From Gaiellasilicea sp963765705 (GTDB lineage Bacteria; Actinomycetota; Thermoleophilia; Gaiellales; Gaiellaceae), in assembly GCA_963765705.1 (NCBI GenBank), contig CAVXXJ010000001.1, positions 310,001-374,000 of the forward strand: a stretch of DNA of 64,000 bases, given 5' to 3'. A program made the position numbers and the translations under genes. The notes below the pieces were generated by a model. It made no database searches. It saw only the letters and a list, made by a program, of their open reading frames with translations, and was not told the origin of the DNA. This document shows, in pieces, positions 8,998 through 18,238 of this stretch (positions are counted from its first letter, which is position 1; each line of letters starts with the position of its first letter).

Positions 8998-9486
8998 CTA
9001 GACGTGCCGGGTCTGCCTGTAACGCCGCAGCCGGCGCGCGAGGAGGAACGCGGCCGCGAGCAGGATCAGCGCCCCGACCACGATGCCGCCCCAGTTCAGC
9101 TCTGGGAACGCGTTGTCCTCGACGTCGGTGAGCGCGAGGAACTCCGTCGGATCGACCTGGGAGCAGACGCTCGACCGCCAGACCTCTCCGTCGCGCTGGA
9201 GGAGTAACCCGACCCGCTCGTCGACGCGCGCCTGGATCCCACAGGCAGGACCGCCGCGTGCGGTCTCGACCTCGACGCGGTTGGAGATGTCGCCCTTGTA
9301 GACCTGCTCGACCCGGAAGAGCAGCGTCGAGGTCGCTTCGCGGTCCTCTCGCTCGAGCACCGTCCCGACGAACGCGCCGTCGGCGAGCGGCAGGTCGCGG
9401 ACGAGATCGACCGGACGACAGGTGCATGCGAGCGCCTCGGCCGCGAACGCGAGCGCGACGACGCCGGTCAGAACGAGCCGGATCAG
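8998..9486 (-). CDS. Membrane-anchored NTR/TIMP-like secreted domain protein
   Basis: Read from codon CTG at 9486, the protein starts with a signal peptide (LIRLVLTGVVALAFAAEALA) directly followed by CTCRP, so the mature end carries the Cys-X-Cys signature of tissue-inhibitor-of-metalloproteinase-like (NTR fold) proteins. Next come GAFVGTVLERE, TLLFRVEQVYKGD and GPACGIQARVDERVGLLL, a pattern seen in bacterial proteins of this type, then a C-terminal TM helix (WGGIVVGALILLAAAFLLARR). No ATG/GTG/TTG precedes the signal peptide in frame; the CTG overlaps the thiolase stop (CTGA), suggesting coupled initiation at a rare codon. The first standard start (GTG, 9360) would delete the signal peptide. 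Confidence 0.65.
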   Translation of the reverse strand: MIRLVLTGVVALAFAAEALACTCRPVDLVRDLPLADGAFVGTVLEREDREATSTLLFRVEQVYKGDISNRVEVETARGGPACGIQARVDERVGLLLQRDGEVWRSSVCSQVDPTEFLALTDVEDNAFPELNWGGIVVGALILLAAAFLLARRLRRYRQTRHV

Positions 9487-10634
9487 ACCTCGATCAGCAG
9501 TGCGTCGCCCTGGCCGCCGCCGGAGCAGATCGCAGCGAGGCCGAGGCCGCCGCCGTTCCGGCGCAGCTCGTGCACCATCGTGCCGACGATCCTCCCGCCG
9601 GAGGCGCCGATCGGATGCCCGAGAGCGACCGCGCCGCCGTTCACGTTCACGATCTCCTCGTCGGCGCCGAGCAGCCGCGTCGAGTTGAGCGCGACCGAGG
9701 CAAACGCCTCGTTGATTTCGACCCGCTTGACATCCTCGATCGTCTTCCCCGCCTTCTCGAATGCCTTCGCCGCGGCGTTCGCCGGCGTCCGGACCAGGTA
9801 GGCGAAGTCGTCGGCGACGTAGCCCTGCGCGACGATCGTCCCGAGGATCTCGAGCCCACGCCGCTGCGCGAACTCCTCGGAGGTGACGACGACGCAGGAA
9901 GCACCGTCGTTCACGCCCGGCGCGTTCCCGGCGGTCGTCGTGCCGTCAGGGTCGAACACCGGCTTCAGCTTCGCCAGCGACTCGAGCGTCGTGTCCGGCC
10001 GGATCGCCTGGTCCGCGGTCACCTCGCCGACCGGGACGATCTCGTCGTCGAAGCGGCCCTCTGCCTGCGCGGCGCCGGCCCGCTGCTGCGACCGCAACGC
10101 CCACGCGTCCTGCTCCTCGCGGCTGATCCCGAGCTCGCGGGACACCATCGAGTTGTGCTGGACCATGTGCAACTGGTCGTAGGCGTCGGTGAGCCCGTCG
10201 AAGATCATCGAGTCGATCAGCTCGCCGTTGCCGAGCCGGTACCCGAAGCGAGCCTGCTTGAGCAGGTACGGCGCGTTCGACATCGACTCCATCCCGCCGG
10301 TGACGATCACGTCGTGCTCACCGGCACGGATCATCGCGTCGGCGATCTGGACGGCCCGGATCGAGGAGGCGCAGACCTTGTTGATCGTGTCCGCAGGCGT
10401 CTGCTTCGGAAGCCCGGCTCCGATCGCCGCCTGGCGCGCGGGTGCCTGGCCGGCACCCGCCTGGAGCACCTGGCCCATGATCACGTACTCCGGCTCGTCC
10501 GGCTCGAGCCCGATCCGCTCCAGCGCGGCCTTGATCACGATCGAGCCGAGCTCCGTCGCCGGGTAGCCGGCCAGGCCGCCGCCGAGCTTCCCGAACGGCG
10601 TGCGGACGGCTGAGACGATGACGGAACGGGCCAC
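9483..10634 (-). CDS. Thiolase, probable acetyl-CoA C-acetyltransferase
   Basis: 383 residues, standard for type II thiolases, which condense or cleave acetoacetyl-CoA. Nucleophilic Cys lies in NKVCASSIRAVQIADAMI (about residue 88), the His motif in GHPIGASGGRI (about 340) and the second Cys in CSGGGQGDALLIEV at the C-terminus. Start region MARSVIVSAVRTPFGKLGG is typical. It follows the M42 peptidase gene by a few bases and overlaps the NTR-like gene. With the hydroxyacyl-CoA dehydrogenase at 7 kb it could complete short-chain beta-oxidation or make the C4 precursor of storage polymers; direction is not decidable. Confidence 0.95.
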   Translation of the reverse strand: MARSVIVSAVRTPFGKLGGGLAGYPATELGSIVIKAALERIGLEPDEPEYVIMGQVLQAGAGQAPARQAAIGAGLPKQTPADTINKVCASSIRAVQIADAMIRAGEHDVIVTGGMESMSNAPYLLKQARFGYRLGNGELIDSMIFDGLTDAYDQLHMVQHNSMVSRELGISREEQDAWALRSQQRAGAAQAEGRFDDEIVPVGEVTADQAIRPDTTLESLAKLKPVFDPDGTTTAGNAPGVNDGASCVVVTSEEFAQRRGLEILGTIVAQGYVADDFAYLVRTPANAAAKAFEKAGKTIEDVKRVEINEAFASVALNSTRLLGADEEIVNVNGGAVALGHPIGASGGRIVGTMVHELRRNGGGLGLAAICSGGGQGDALLIEV

Positions 10635-10643
10635 GCGCTGAGG

Positions 10644-11654
10644 TTACCGGGCGTAGCTCGCGCCGGGCTCCAGCTTCGCGGCGAAGGCGACGAGCAGCCG
10701 GATGCACGCCTCGAGGTCGTCGAGCTGGACGATCTCGTTCGGCGAGTGCATGTTGCGGAGCGGGATCGAGACGAGGCCGGTCGGGATCCCGTCCCCGGAG
10801 TAGAAGGTGACGTCGGCGTCGGAGTAGCTCTTCGCGCCCGCCTCCACCGTGTGCTCGATCCCCTCCGCGCGCGCCGCGTCGAGCAGCAGCTCGAGCACGC
10901 GCGGGTTCATCGCGGGGCCGCGGAAGATCGCCGGGCCGCCGCCGAGGACGTGATGGCCGCCGGTACTCGGGCTGTCGGCGCCGACGTCGGTGGCGTAGGT
11001 GACGTCGAGCACGATCGCGACGTCGGGCCGGAGCCGGTGGAGCGCCGCCGTCGCGCCGTCACCGCCGAGCTCCTCCTGCGCCGCCGCGACCACGGCGACG
11101 TTCGCGCTTTCGAGCCGCCGCAGCGTCTCGAGGGCGACGTAGACGCCGGCGCGGTTGTCGAGGCTGCGCGACGCGACCCTGCCACCCGCAAGCTCGACCG
11201 GGGTGCCGACGAGCACCATCGGATCGCCGGGCTCGACGAGCGAACGAGCCTCCTCCCCGTCGCGGGCGCCGATGTCGACGTACAGCTGGTCCCACTCGAC
11301 CTTCTCGTCGTCCTTCGACCTCCGCGCGATCACGCCCGGGACGGTGCCGTTGCGAGTCCGGATCTCGACGCGCTGGCCGTAGGCGACGTTGGCCCGCGAG
11401 CTTCCGAGCCGGTGAACGGCGATCAGCGCGTCGTCGGGGATGTGCGCGACCGCCAGGCCGATCACGTCCAGGTGCGCGACAAGCGCGAGCAGCGGCCCGT
11501 CACCGGTGCGGCGAGCGACGAGGTTCCCGACCGAGTCGGTCTCGACCTCGGCGACGTCGCCGACCGCCTCGCGCACGACGTCGAAGGCCAGGTGCTCGTG
11601 GCCGGTCGGTCCGTGCGCGCGAACGAGTGCGTCGAGGAGTGCGGGGATCGGCAT
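10644..11654 (-). CDS. M42-family metallo-aminopeptidase (FrvX-like)
   Basis: 336 residues from ATG at 11654 (MPIPALLDALVRAHGPTGHE); the frame is open further upstream, but that part overlaps the trp promoter and leader and has no family similarity. Metal ligands of the two-zinc M42 site are visible: VAHLDVIG (His), SLDNRAGV (Asp), QEELGGDGA (Glu-Glu), VLDVTYATD (Asp) and NMHSPNE (His). M42 enzymes are cytosolic, often dodecameric aminopeptidases or deblocking enzymes. Divergent from the trp operon; the gap holds only the trp promoter and leader. Confidence 0.92.
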   Translation of the reverse strand: MPIPALLDALVRAHGPTGHEHLAFDVVREAVGDVAEVETDSVGNLVARRTGDGPLLALVAHLDVIGLAVAHIPDDALIAVHRLGSSRANVAYGQRVEIRTRNGTVPGVIARRSKDDEKVEWDQLYVDIGARDGEEARSLVEPGDPMVLVGTPVELAGGRVASRSLDNRAGVYVALETLRRLESANVAVVAAAQEELGGDGATAALHRLRPDVAIVLDVTYATDVGADSPSTGGHHVLGGGPAIFRGPAMNPRVLELLLDAARAEGIEHTVEAGAKSYSDADVTFYSGDGIPTGLVSIPLRNMHSPNEIVQLDDLEACIRLLVAFAAKLEPGASYAR

Positions 11655-11685
11655 GGCCGCAGCAGTGTAGGGATGCGCCGTCGCC

Positions 11686-11714
11686 TTGACGTTCGGGGAC
11701 GCGGCGCTTAGCCT
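11686..11714 (+). promoter_or_regulatory. Predicted trp promoter (sigma-70 type)
   Basis: TTGACG (11686-11691), 17-bp spacer, TAGCCT (11709-11714): a good -35/-10 pair, rare in this GC-rich sequence. The expected transcription start near 11721 would place the leader-peptide ATG (11723) at the very 5' end of the mRNA, i.e. leaderless. Confidence 0.65.
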
Positions 11715-11722
11715 CTCGGCAG

Positions 11723-11791
11723 ATGCACTCGATCTCCCGCACCGCCTGGCTCTGGCGCCTCGAGCGATGCGGGAGCCTGCGCTCGGTCTAG
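11723..11791 (+). CDS. trpL: trp leader peptide
   Basis: 22-codon ORF reading MHSISRTAWLWRLE...SV with two Trp codons separated by one Leu codon (W-L-W at codons 9-11), placed between a promoter and an intrinsic terminator ahead of trpE. This is the standard layout of a ribosome-sensing tryptophan attenuator. No Shine-Dalgarno precedes the ATG, in line with leaderless initiation. Too short for most gene finders. Confidence 0.88.
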   Translation: MHSISRTAWLWRLERCGSLRSV

Positions 11792-11816
11792 CCGGACGCC
11801 ACAGCCCGCTTCGCTC
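11734..11816 (+). promoter_or_regulatory. trp attenuator: pause and antiterminator helices
   Basis: Pause hairpin: CTCCCGCA (11734-11741) pairs perfectly with TGCGGGAG (11768-11775), enclosing the tandem Trp region. Alternative helix: GAGCGATGCGGG (11762-11773) pairs with CCCGCTTCGCTC (11805-11816) with one mismatch and excludes the pause hairpin. The alternative helix ends just before the terminator stem rather than overlapping it, so the exact switching geometry needs folding. Confidence 0.7.
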
Positions 11817-11819
11817 ACC

Positions 11820-11841
11820 ACGACCCTCCGGGGTCGTTTTT
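11820..11841 (+). terminator. Intrinsic terminator of the trp attenuator
   Basis: ACGACCC-TCCG-GGGTCGT stem-loop (7 bp, TCCG tetraloop) running into a T-tract (11837-11841), 28 nt after the leader-peptide stop and just before trpE. A textbook Rho-independent terminator in a position that only makes sense for attenuation. Confidence 0.92.
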
Positions 11842-11847
11842 CGTTCC

Positions 11848-13077
11848 GTGACAGCTAACGCCCACATCCCCACCGACCTGCTGACTCCCCTCGGGGCGTA
11901 CCTGCGGCTGCGCGAGGGCGCCGCGGCGAGCTTCCTGCTCGAGTCGGTCGAGCAGGGACGGCTCGGCCGCCACTCCTTCATCGGCTCCGGCACACGGCTC
12001 GTCGGCTTCGAGGAGGCGGAGGAGCTGGACGCGCCCGTCGTCGGCTATCTCGCCTACGACCACATCGCGAAGCTGGAGCCGACGGTGCCGCTGCCGGAGG
12101 ACGGCCCCGACCTCCCCGAGAGCCGCTTCGTCGTCGCCGAGACGCTCGTCCGCTTCGACCACGGCAGCGGCACGGCCGAGGTGCTGGCGGGCGATCCGGC
12201 CGCGATCGCGGGCCGGCTCGAGAGCGAGCTTGTGTTTCAGAAACACAAAGTCTCCCCGAGCAGCGACGTCGAGCGGTTCCCCGAGCAGGCCGCGTACGAG
12301 GACGGCGTGCGGCGGATCAAGGAGCTGATCCGGGCCGGGCGACGCGTTCCAGGTCGTGCTCTCGCAGCGCGCCGAGCGCAAGACCTCGGCCTCGGCGCTC
12401 CAGCTCTACCGGGCGCTGCGGCGCGTCAACCCCTCGCCGTACCTCTTCCTGCTCGAGCTGGACGGGCTCGCGCTGATCGGCTCGTCGCCTGAGACGCTCG
12501 TCAAGTGCGAGGACGGTCCGGCGAGCCTGAACCCGATCGCCGGCACGACCGAGCCCGGCGAGGGCGACGCCGAGCGGCTGCTCGACTCCGAGAAGGACCG
12601 GGCCGAGCACGTGATGCTGGTCGACCTCGGCCGCAACGACCTCTCGCGCGCGTGCACGCCCGGCAGCGTCCGCGTCGCCCGCTTCCTCGAGCCCGAGCGC
12701 TTCTCGCACGTCACGCACCTGGTCTCGGAGGTGACCGGCGAGCTGCAGGAAGGCGTGACGCCGTTCCAGCTGCTGCGGGCCTGCTTCCCGGCCGGAACCG
12801 TCTCGGGCGCGCCCAAGGTGCGCGCGATGCAGATCGTCTCCGAGCTCGAGGGCTACCGCCGCGGCCCGTACGCCGGCGCCGTCGGCTACGTCCTCCCGGG
12901 CGGAACCATGGACACGTGCATCGCGATCCGGACGATCGTCCTGCACGACGGGGTGGCTCGGCTGCAGGCGGGCGCGGGGATCGTGGCAGACTCGGATCCA
13001 GCCGCCGAGCACCGCGAGTGCCTGAACAAGCTCGCCGCGCTCGAGGCCGCGATCGACCTCGCCGAGAAGGACGCCTG

Positions 13078-13078
<1 letters not shown>
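11848..13078 (+). pseudogene. trpE: Anthranilate synthase component I, one frameshift
   Basis: Start GTG at 11848 (VTANAHIPTDLLTPLGAYLRLR) 7 nt after the attenuator T-tract. The N-terminal half runs to about 12337; the rest continues one frame over from DAFQVVLSQRAERKTSASAL. Removing one G of GGG at 12337-12339 restores an open frame of about 409 residues. Chorismate-site motifs are intact: PSPYLFLLEL, SSPETLVKCEDG, PIAGTTEPGEGD, LVDLGRNDLSRAC and FPAGTVSGAPKVRAMQI. Catalyses chorismate to anthranilate with TrpG-supplied ammonia. Short for TrpE, with a reduced N-terminal region. A TTGTGTT palindrome lies in frame in the coding sequence at 12230. Stop overlaps the trpG start (TGATG). Confidence 0.92.
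12230..12248. repeat. 19-bp palindrome inside trpE, third copy of the family
   Basis: TTGTGTTTCAGAAACACAA: 9-bp arms around a central A, same TTGTGTT/AACACAA ends as the two intergenic copies near 5.7 kb. Here it is translated in frame as part of ELVFQKHKV in a variable linker of TrpE. Confidence 0.75.
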
Positions 13079-13629
<551 letters not shown>

Positions 13630-13633
<4 letters not shown>

Positions 13634-14653
13634 TCCAGCAGGCCCTCGCCGAGCTGCTCGAAGGCCGCATCTCTGGCGCGGTCGCAGGCCCACGAGGTGA
13701 TGGACGAGATCATGCGCGGCGAGGCGACGCAGGCGCAGATCGGCGGCTTCCTCGTGGCGCTCCGGCTCAAGGGCGAGACCGCGGACGAGATCGCCGGCTG
13801 CGCGGAGGCGATGCGCGGCCACGTGCTCGCCGTCCGGCCGCAGCGGGACGACCTCGTCGACACGGCCGGCACGGGCGGCGACGGCGCCAGCACGATCAAC
13901 ATCTCGACGGCTGCGGCGATCGTCGCAGCGGCCGCGGGCGCCGGCTGTTGCGAAGCATGGCAACCGCGCCGTCTCGTCGGCCTCCGGCTCCGCCGACGTG
14001 CTCGAGGCGCTGGGCTTCTCGCTCGAGCAGCCCGTCGGAGCGAATCGAGCAGTCGATCGACGAGCTCGGCTTCGGCTTCATGTTCGCGCCCTCGCACCAT
14101 CCCGCGATGCGGCACGCGGCGCCGGTCCGGCGGGAGCTCGCCGCGCGTACCGTGTTCAACGTGCTCGGCCCGCTCACGAACCCCGCCGGCGCGCGGGCGC
14201 AGGTGATCGGCGTCTACATGCCGTCGCTCGTCCGCACGATCGCGGAAGTGCTCGCGCAGCTCGGCGCCAAGCGAGCGTTCGTCGTCCACGGCGCCCACGG
14301 GATCGACGAGCTCTCGCCCGCCGGCCCGAACGACGTCTGCGAGGTCGTCGACGGCGAGGTGCGCGAGCGCGTGATCGACCCGCTCGAGCTCGGGATCCAG
14401 CGCTGCGACCCGGCCGAGCTGAGCGGCGGCTCGCCGGCCGAGAACGCCCAGGCGATCCGCGAGGTGCTCGCCGGGGCCGAGCGGAGGCAGGCGCGACGCG
14501 ATCCTCCTGAACGCGGCCGGGCGCGATCGCTGCGGCCGGCCGCGCGGAGGACCTGCGCGAAGGGCTCGAGCTGGCCCGCGAGGCGATCGACTCCGGCGCC
14601 GCGGCTGCGCGGCTCGACGAGCTCGAGTCGAGGTTCAGTCGAATGCGGTTTAG
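13630..14653 (+). pseudogene. trpD: Anthranilate phosphoribosyltransferase, several frameshifts
   Basis: Joining frames gives MIQQALAELLEGR, AHEVMDEIMRGEATQAQIGGFLVALRLKG, DTAGTGGDGASTINISTAAA (PRPP-binding motif), AKHGNRAVSS, SADVLEALG, FMFAPSHHPAMRHAAPVRRELAARTVFN(V)LGPLTNPA and DAILLNAAGAIAAAG: a complete TrpD. Five single-base insertions are inferred near 13672, 13946, 14031-14033, 14482 and 14519-14521. It transfers phosphoribose from PRPP to anthranilate. The 3' end is uncertain because of the indels; the true stop lies about where trpC begins. Confidence 0.88.
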
Positions 14654-15813
14654 GGACGCGCTCGCCGGAGCCGGGACTCGGCGCGATCGCCGAGTTCAAG
14701 CGGCGCTCGCCCTCGCTCGGCGACATCCGCCCGGATGCCGACCCGGCCCAGCTCGCCGCGGACTACGCACGCGCGGGCGCAGCCGCCGTCTCCGTGCTCG
14801 TCGACGAGCGCTTCGGCGGCGACTGGGACGACCTGCGCGCCGCCCGGGCCGCGACCGGACTGCCGCTGCTCGCCAAGGGCTTCTTCTCGACCGACGAGCA
14901 CCTGCGGACGGCGAAGGAGGCGGGCGCCGACGCAGTGCTGCTGCTCCTGCGCGACCTCGACGACGCGGCAGACGGCGAACGCTGATGGCGCTCGCGGGCG
15001 AGCTCGGGCTCGACACGCTCGTCGAGGCGCACGACGCCGACGAGCTCGAGCGGGCGGTCGCGCTCGGGCGCCCGTGATCGGCGTCAACGCCCGCGACCTC
15101 GTCGACCTTCGCAGATCGACCGCAGCGACGCAGCTCGACCTCGTCGCGCGGATCCCCGCCGACCGGATCGCGATCGCCGAGAGCGGGATCCGGACCCGCG
15201 CGCAGGGCGCCGCCGCCGAGCTCGCGGGCGCCGACGCCGTCCTCGTCGGCTCGTCGCTGATGCAGGCGCCCGATCCGGGCGAGAAGCTGCGCGAGCTGCT
15301 CGCGCGGCCGCTGGTCAAGGTCTGCGGCCTGACCCGCGAGGAGGACGTGGCCGTCGCGGCCGAGGCGGGCGCCGATCTGGCCGGCTTCATCCTCGCGCCG
15401 GAGAGCCCGCGCGCGGCGAACGAGGTGCTGCCGGTCCCGGACGAGCTGCTCGCCGTCGCCGTCTGGGTCGGCGAGGCCGGCGCGAGCGACGCGTCGCTCG
15501 ACCAGGTCCACGAGCGCAGCGAGCGGGCGCCGTTCGCGGCCGCGACGCCGTGCTCCTGCGCGACGGGAGAGCAGGTCGCGCAGGCTGCTCGACCTCCCCT
15601 GGCAGCAGGACGATCCCGAGCCACTGGGACCGCGCCGCCTCGACGCCCGGGCCGGGTCGTGCTCGCGGGCAAGCTCGGCCGCCGACAACGTCGGCGAGGC
15701 GATCAGGCAGGTCCGGCCCGTGGGCTGTCGACGCCAGCTCGCGGCTGGAGGCCGAGCCGGGGATCAAGGATCCGGAGAAGGTGCGCGCCTACGTGGAGGC
15801 GGCTCATGGCTAG
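14643..15813 (+). pseudogene. trpCF: Indole-3-glycerol-phosphate synthase / phosphoribosylanthranilate isomerase fusion, many frameshifts
   Basis: The first part reads as TrpC (GAIAEFKRRSPSLGDI with catalytic Lys; VLVDERFGGDWDDL; LLAKGFF; VIGVNARDL; IAESGIRT; VLVGSSLM). It continues without a stop into PLVKVCGLTREEDVAVAAEAGADLAGFI, the N-terminus of TrpF, in one uninterrupted frame (about 15070-15530). No start codon separates them, so a bifunctional TrpCF is likely. The TrpF part ends with DASSRLEAEPGIKDPEKV. About nine indels are inferred (near 14663, 14971, 14980, 15070, 15538, 15570, 15655, 15682, 15723), mostly insertions. Catalyses two consecutive steps from phosphoribosylanthranilate to indole-glycerol phosphate. 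Confidence 0.85.
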
Positions 15814-16923
15814 CACCTATGGGGCCTACGGCGGCCGCTACGTGCCCGAGACGCTGATCCCGGCGCTCGACGAGCTGACGGCTGCCTGGGAGGAAGCGCT
15901 CGCCGACGAGAGCTACGCGGCGGGAGCTCGACGAGCTCGCGCGCACCTACGCCGGCCGCCCGACCCCGCTCACCCGCGCCGAGCGCTTCGCCCCGGAGAA
16001 GCGGCTCTACCTCAAGCGCGAAGACCTCCTGCACACCGGCGCGCACAAGCTGAACAACGCGCTCGGCCAGGCCGTGCTCGCACGCCGGCTCGGCAAGCAG
16101 CGGATCGTCGCCGAGACGGGCGCGGGCCAGCACGGCGTCGCCACGGCGACCGTTTGCGCGCGCTTCGGGCTCGAGTGCGTCGTCTACATGGGCTCCGAGG
16201 ACATGCGCCGCCAGAAGCCGAACGTCGAGCGGATGGGCCTGCTCGGGGCCGAGGTGCGGCCGGTCGAGTTCGGGACGAAGACACTGAAGGAAGCGACGAG
16301 CGAGGCGATCCGCGACTGGATCACGAACGTCGAGACGACGCATTACCTGATCGGCTCGTGCGTCGGCCCGGCGCCGTATCCCGCGATCGTCCGGGAGCTG
16401 CAGGCCGTGATCGGCCGCGAGGCGCGGGCGCAGGTGCTCGAGGCGGAGGGCCGGCTGCCGGAAGCCGTGATCGCCTGCGTCGGCGGCGGCTCGAACGCGA
16501 TCGGGATGTTCGCGGGCTTCCTCGACGACGCCGACGTCGAGCTCGTCGGGGTCGAAGCGGCCGGCGCCGCGAGCCTCGGCACGGGCCGCGACGGGCGTGC
16601 TCCACGGCTCCCGCTCCTCGGTGCTCGCGGACGAGGACGGCCAGATCGCGGACGCGCACTCGATCTCGGCCGGGCTCGACTACCCGGGCGTCGGCCCCGA
16701 GCACGCCTTCCTGCGCGACTCCGGCCGGGCACGCTACGTCGGCACGACCGACGAGGAGGCGCTCGACGCGTTCCGCCGGCTCACGCGGACCGAGGGCATC
16801 ATCCCGGCGCTCGAGCCGTCACATGCGCTTGCGCGGGTCGACGACCTGGACTCGGAGCTGATCGTGGTCTGCCTGTCCGGACGCGGCGACAAGGATCTGG
16901 CAGAGGTTCTGACCCGTCCGTGA
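15806..16923 (+). pseudogene. trpB: Tryptophan synthase beta chain, two frameshifts
   Basis: MASTYGAYGGRYVPETLIPAL start at 15806, overlapping the trpF stop. PLP-lysine motif HTGAHKLNNALGQA, ETGAGQHGVATATV, CVGGGSNAIGMFAGF (phosphate cradle) and GLDYPGVGPEHAFL are all present. Two GG-to-GGG insertions (15922-15924 and 16593-16595) break the frame; corrected length about 371 residues, slightly short of the usual 390-400. It makes tryptophan from indole and serine with PLP. Normally paired with TrpA, which here is 590 bp downstream beyond an opposite-strand gene. Confidence 0.92.
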
Positions 16924-16928
16924 GCCGT

Positions 16929-17504
16929 CTAGCCCAGGTCTTCCCGAGCCCGCCCCTTCAACCAGTCGCCGAAGCTCGACAGGTAGACGCCGAGCAGCGC
17001 GAGCGCCGTGAACAGCTCGATCATCGTCGCGCTTCGCACGCCGCGCGAGCCGGCGACGATCCCCTCGGGCGGCGACGTGAACGCCGTCGACACGGCGTAG
17101 TAGAAGAAATCCGCGAGCCGCGGTCGCTCGCCGACGCCGCCGAACGCCTCGTCCGGGTTCGCGGCCCAGAGGCCGGTGTAGAGGAGCGTCCAGAACCCGA
17201 AGAAGGCGAGCCCGAGCAGCGGCAGTCCGACATTGCGGACCCGGCTCAGGACGGCGTCGGTCAGCCGCACCGAGCTGCTGCCGACGACCGGCAGACCCGC
17301 CGCCCGCCGCCTGAAGACGAACAGCGTTCCGAGCACCACCGGAGCGACCGCGCCGACACCGAAGATCCACCAGGCGCGCTCGACGGTCAGCCGAACCGGG
17401 ATCATCTCGACGGCGACGATCGCGACGATCAGGACGAGCATGTGCTTCGTCCCTTCGGTCAGCCAGCTCGGCCGGCCCGTCGCCGCATTCAGCCCGGAAG
17501 ACAT
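16929..17504 (-). CDS. Membrane protein resembling a small ion channel, inserted between trpB and trpA
   Basis: 191 residues with about four hydrophobic segments: HMLVLIVAIVAVEMI, WWIFGVGAVAPVVLGTLFVF, VGLPLLGLAFFGFWTLLYTGLWA and MIELFTALALLGVYLSSFGDWL. The C-terminal FFYYAVSTAFTSPPEGIVAGSRGVRSATMIELF resembles the pore-helix/TM2 part of two-TM potassium channels (Ion_trans_2), but the TVGYG selectivity filter is absent, so potassium selectivity should not be assumed. The ORF is intact although it sits in the indel-rich region. Its ATG is only 5 bp from that of trpA, on the opposite strand. Confidence 0.68.
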   Translation of the reverse strand: MSSGLNAATGRPSWLTEGTKHMLVLIVAIVAVEMIPVRLTVERAWWIFGVGAVAPVVLGTLFVFRRRAAGLPVVGSSSVRLTDAVLSRVRNVGLPLLGLAFFGFWTLLYTGLWAANPDEAFGGVGERPRLADFFYYAVSTAFTSPPEGIVAGSRGVRSATMIELFTALALLGVYLSSFGDWLKGRAREDLG

Positions 17505-17509
17505 CGTCG

Positions 17510-18235
17510 ATGAGTTCTGCTGCCTCGCGCAAAACCCTCGCCATCTACCTCATGTCCGGGCCGGACACGCCCGAGCTCGCGGACGCGGCCGTCGACTGCA
17601 GGCGCGGACATCGTCGAGCTCGGCTTTCCCGTTCTCCGATCCGCTCGCCGACGGTCCAGTGGTCCGGCGAGCGGCCGAGACAGGCGCTCGCGCAGGGAAT
17701 GCGTACGCAGGCGTGCCTCGAGTGCCTCGCGGCGGTGCGCGCCCGCGTCGACGTGCCGCTCGTCCCGATGACGTACTCGTCGCTCCTGGAGGCGTACGGC
17801 TGGGAGCGATTCGCGGAGTCGGCGCGGGCCGCGGGCGCGACCAGCCTGATCGTCGCCGACCTCCCGGCGGGCGAGCGGCAGGAGCTGAAGCGAGTCCAGC
17901 TCGTCGCCCCAACCTCGACCGACGAGCGGTTGCGGCTCGCGGCGGAGCTGACCGACGGGTGGCTCTATCTCGTCACGCTCACCGGCACGACCGGCGCCCG
18001 CTCCGGCGTCTCCGCGGCGCTCGGGCGGACTGGCCGAGCGCGCGCGCGCCGTCGCAGGGCGGCGTTCCGCTCTATGCCGGCTTCGGCATCTCGTCACCCG
18101 GCGGACGCGCGTGCGGCGGCCGAGCTCACCGACGGCGTCGTCGTCGGCTCCCGCGCGCTCGAGGAGGCCGAGAACGGCCCCGCAGCGCTCGGCTCGTACG
18201 TCCGCTCCTTGCGCGACGCGCTCGACCAGGTCTGA
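17510..18235 (+). pseudogene. trpA: Tryptophan synthase alpha chain, several frameshifts
   Basis: Joined frames give LAIYLMSGPDTPELADAAVDAG, ADIVELGFPFSDPLADGPV (catalytic Glu/Asp region), LVPMTYSSLLEAYG, LIVADLPAGERQEL, LVTLTGTTGARSGV, PLYAGFGIS and DGVVVGSRALEE, an unmistakable TrpA. Six single-base insertions are inferred, near 17597, 17628, 17686, 18024, 18059 and 18102. The corrected protein is about 240 residues, with a shorter N-terminus than usual. It splits indole-glycerol phosphate to indole for TrpB. Separation from trpB by a convergent gene means it needs its own promoter or read-through. Confidence 0.9.
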
Positions 18236-18238
18236 CGT

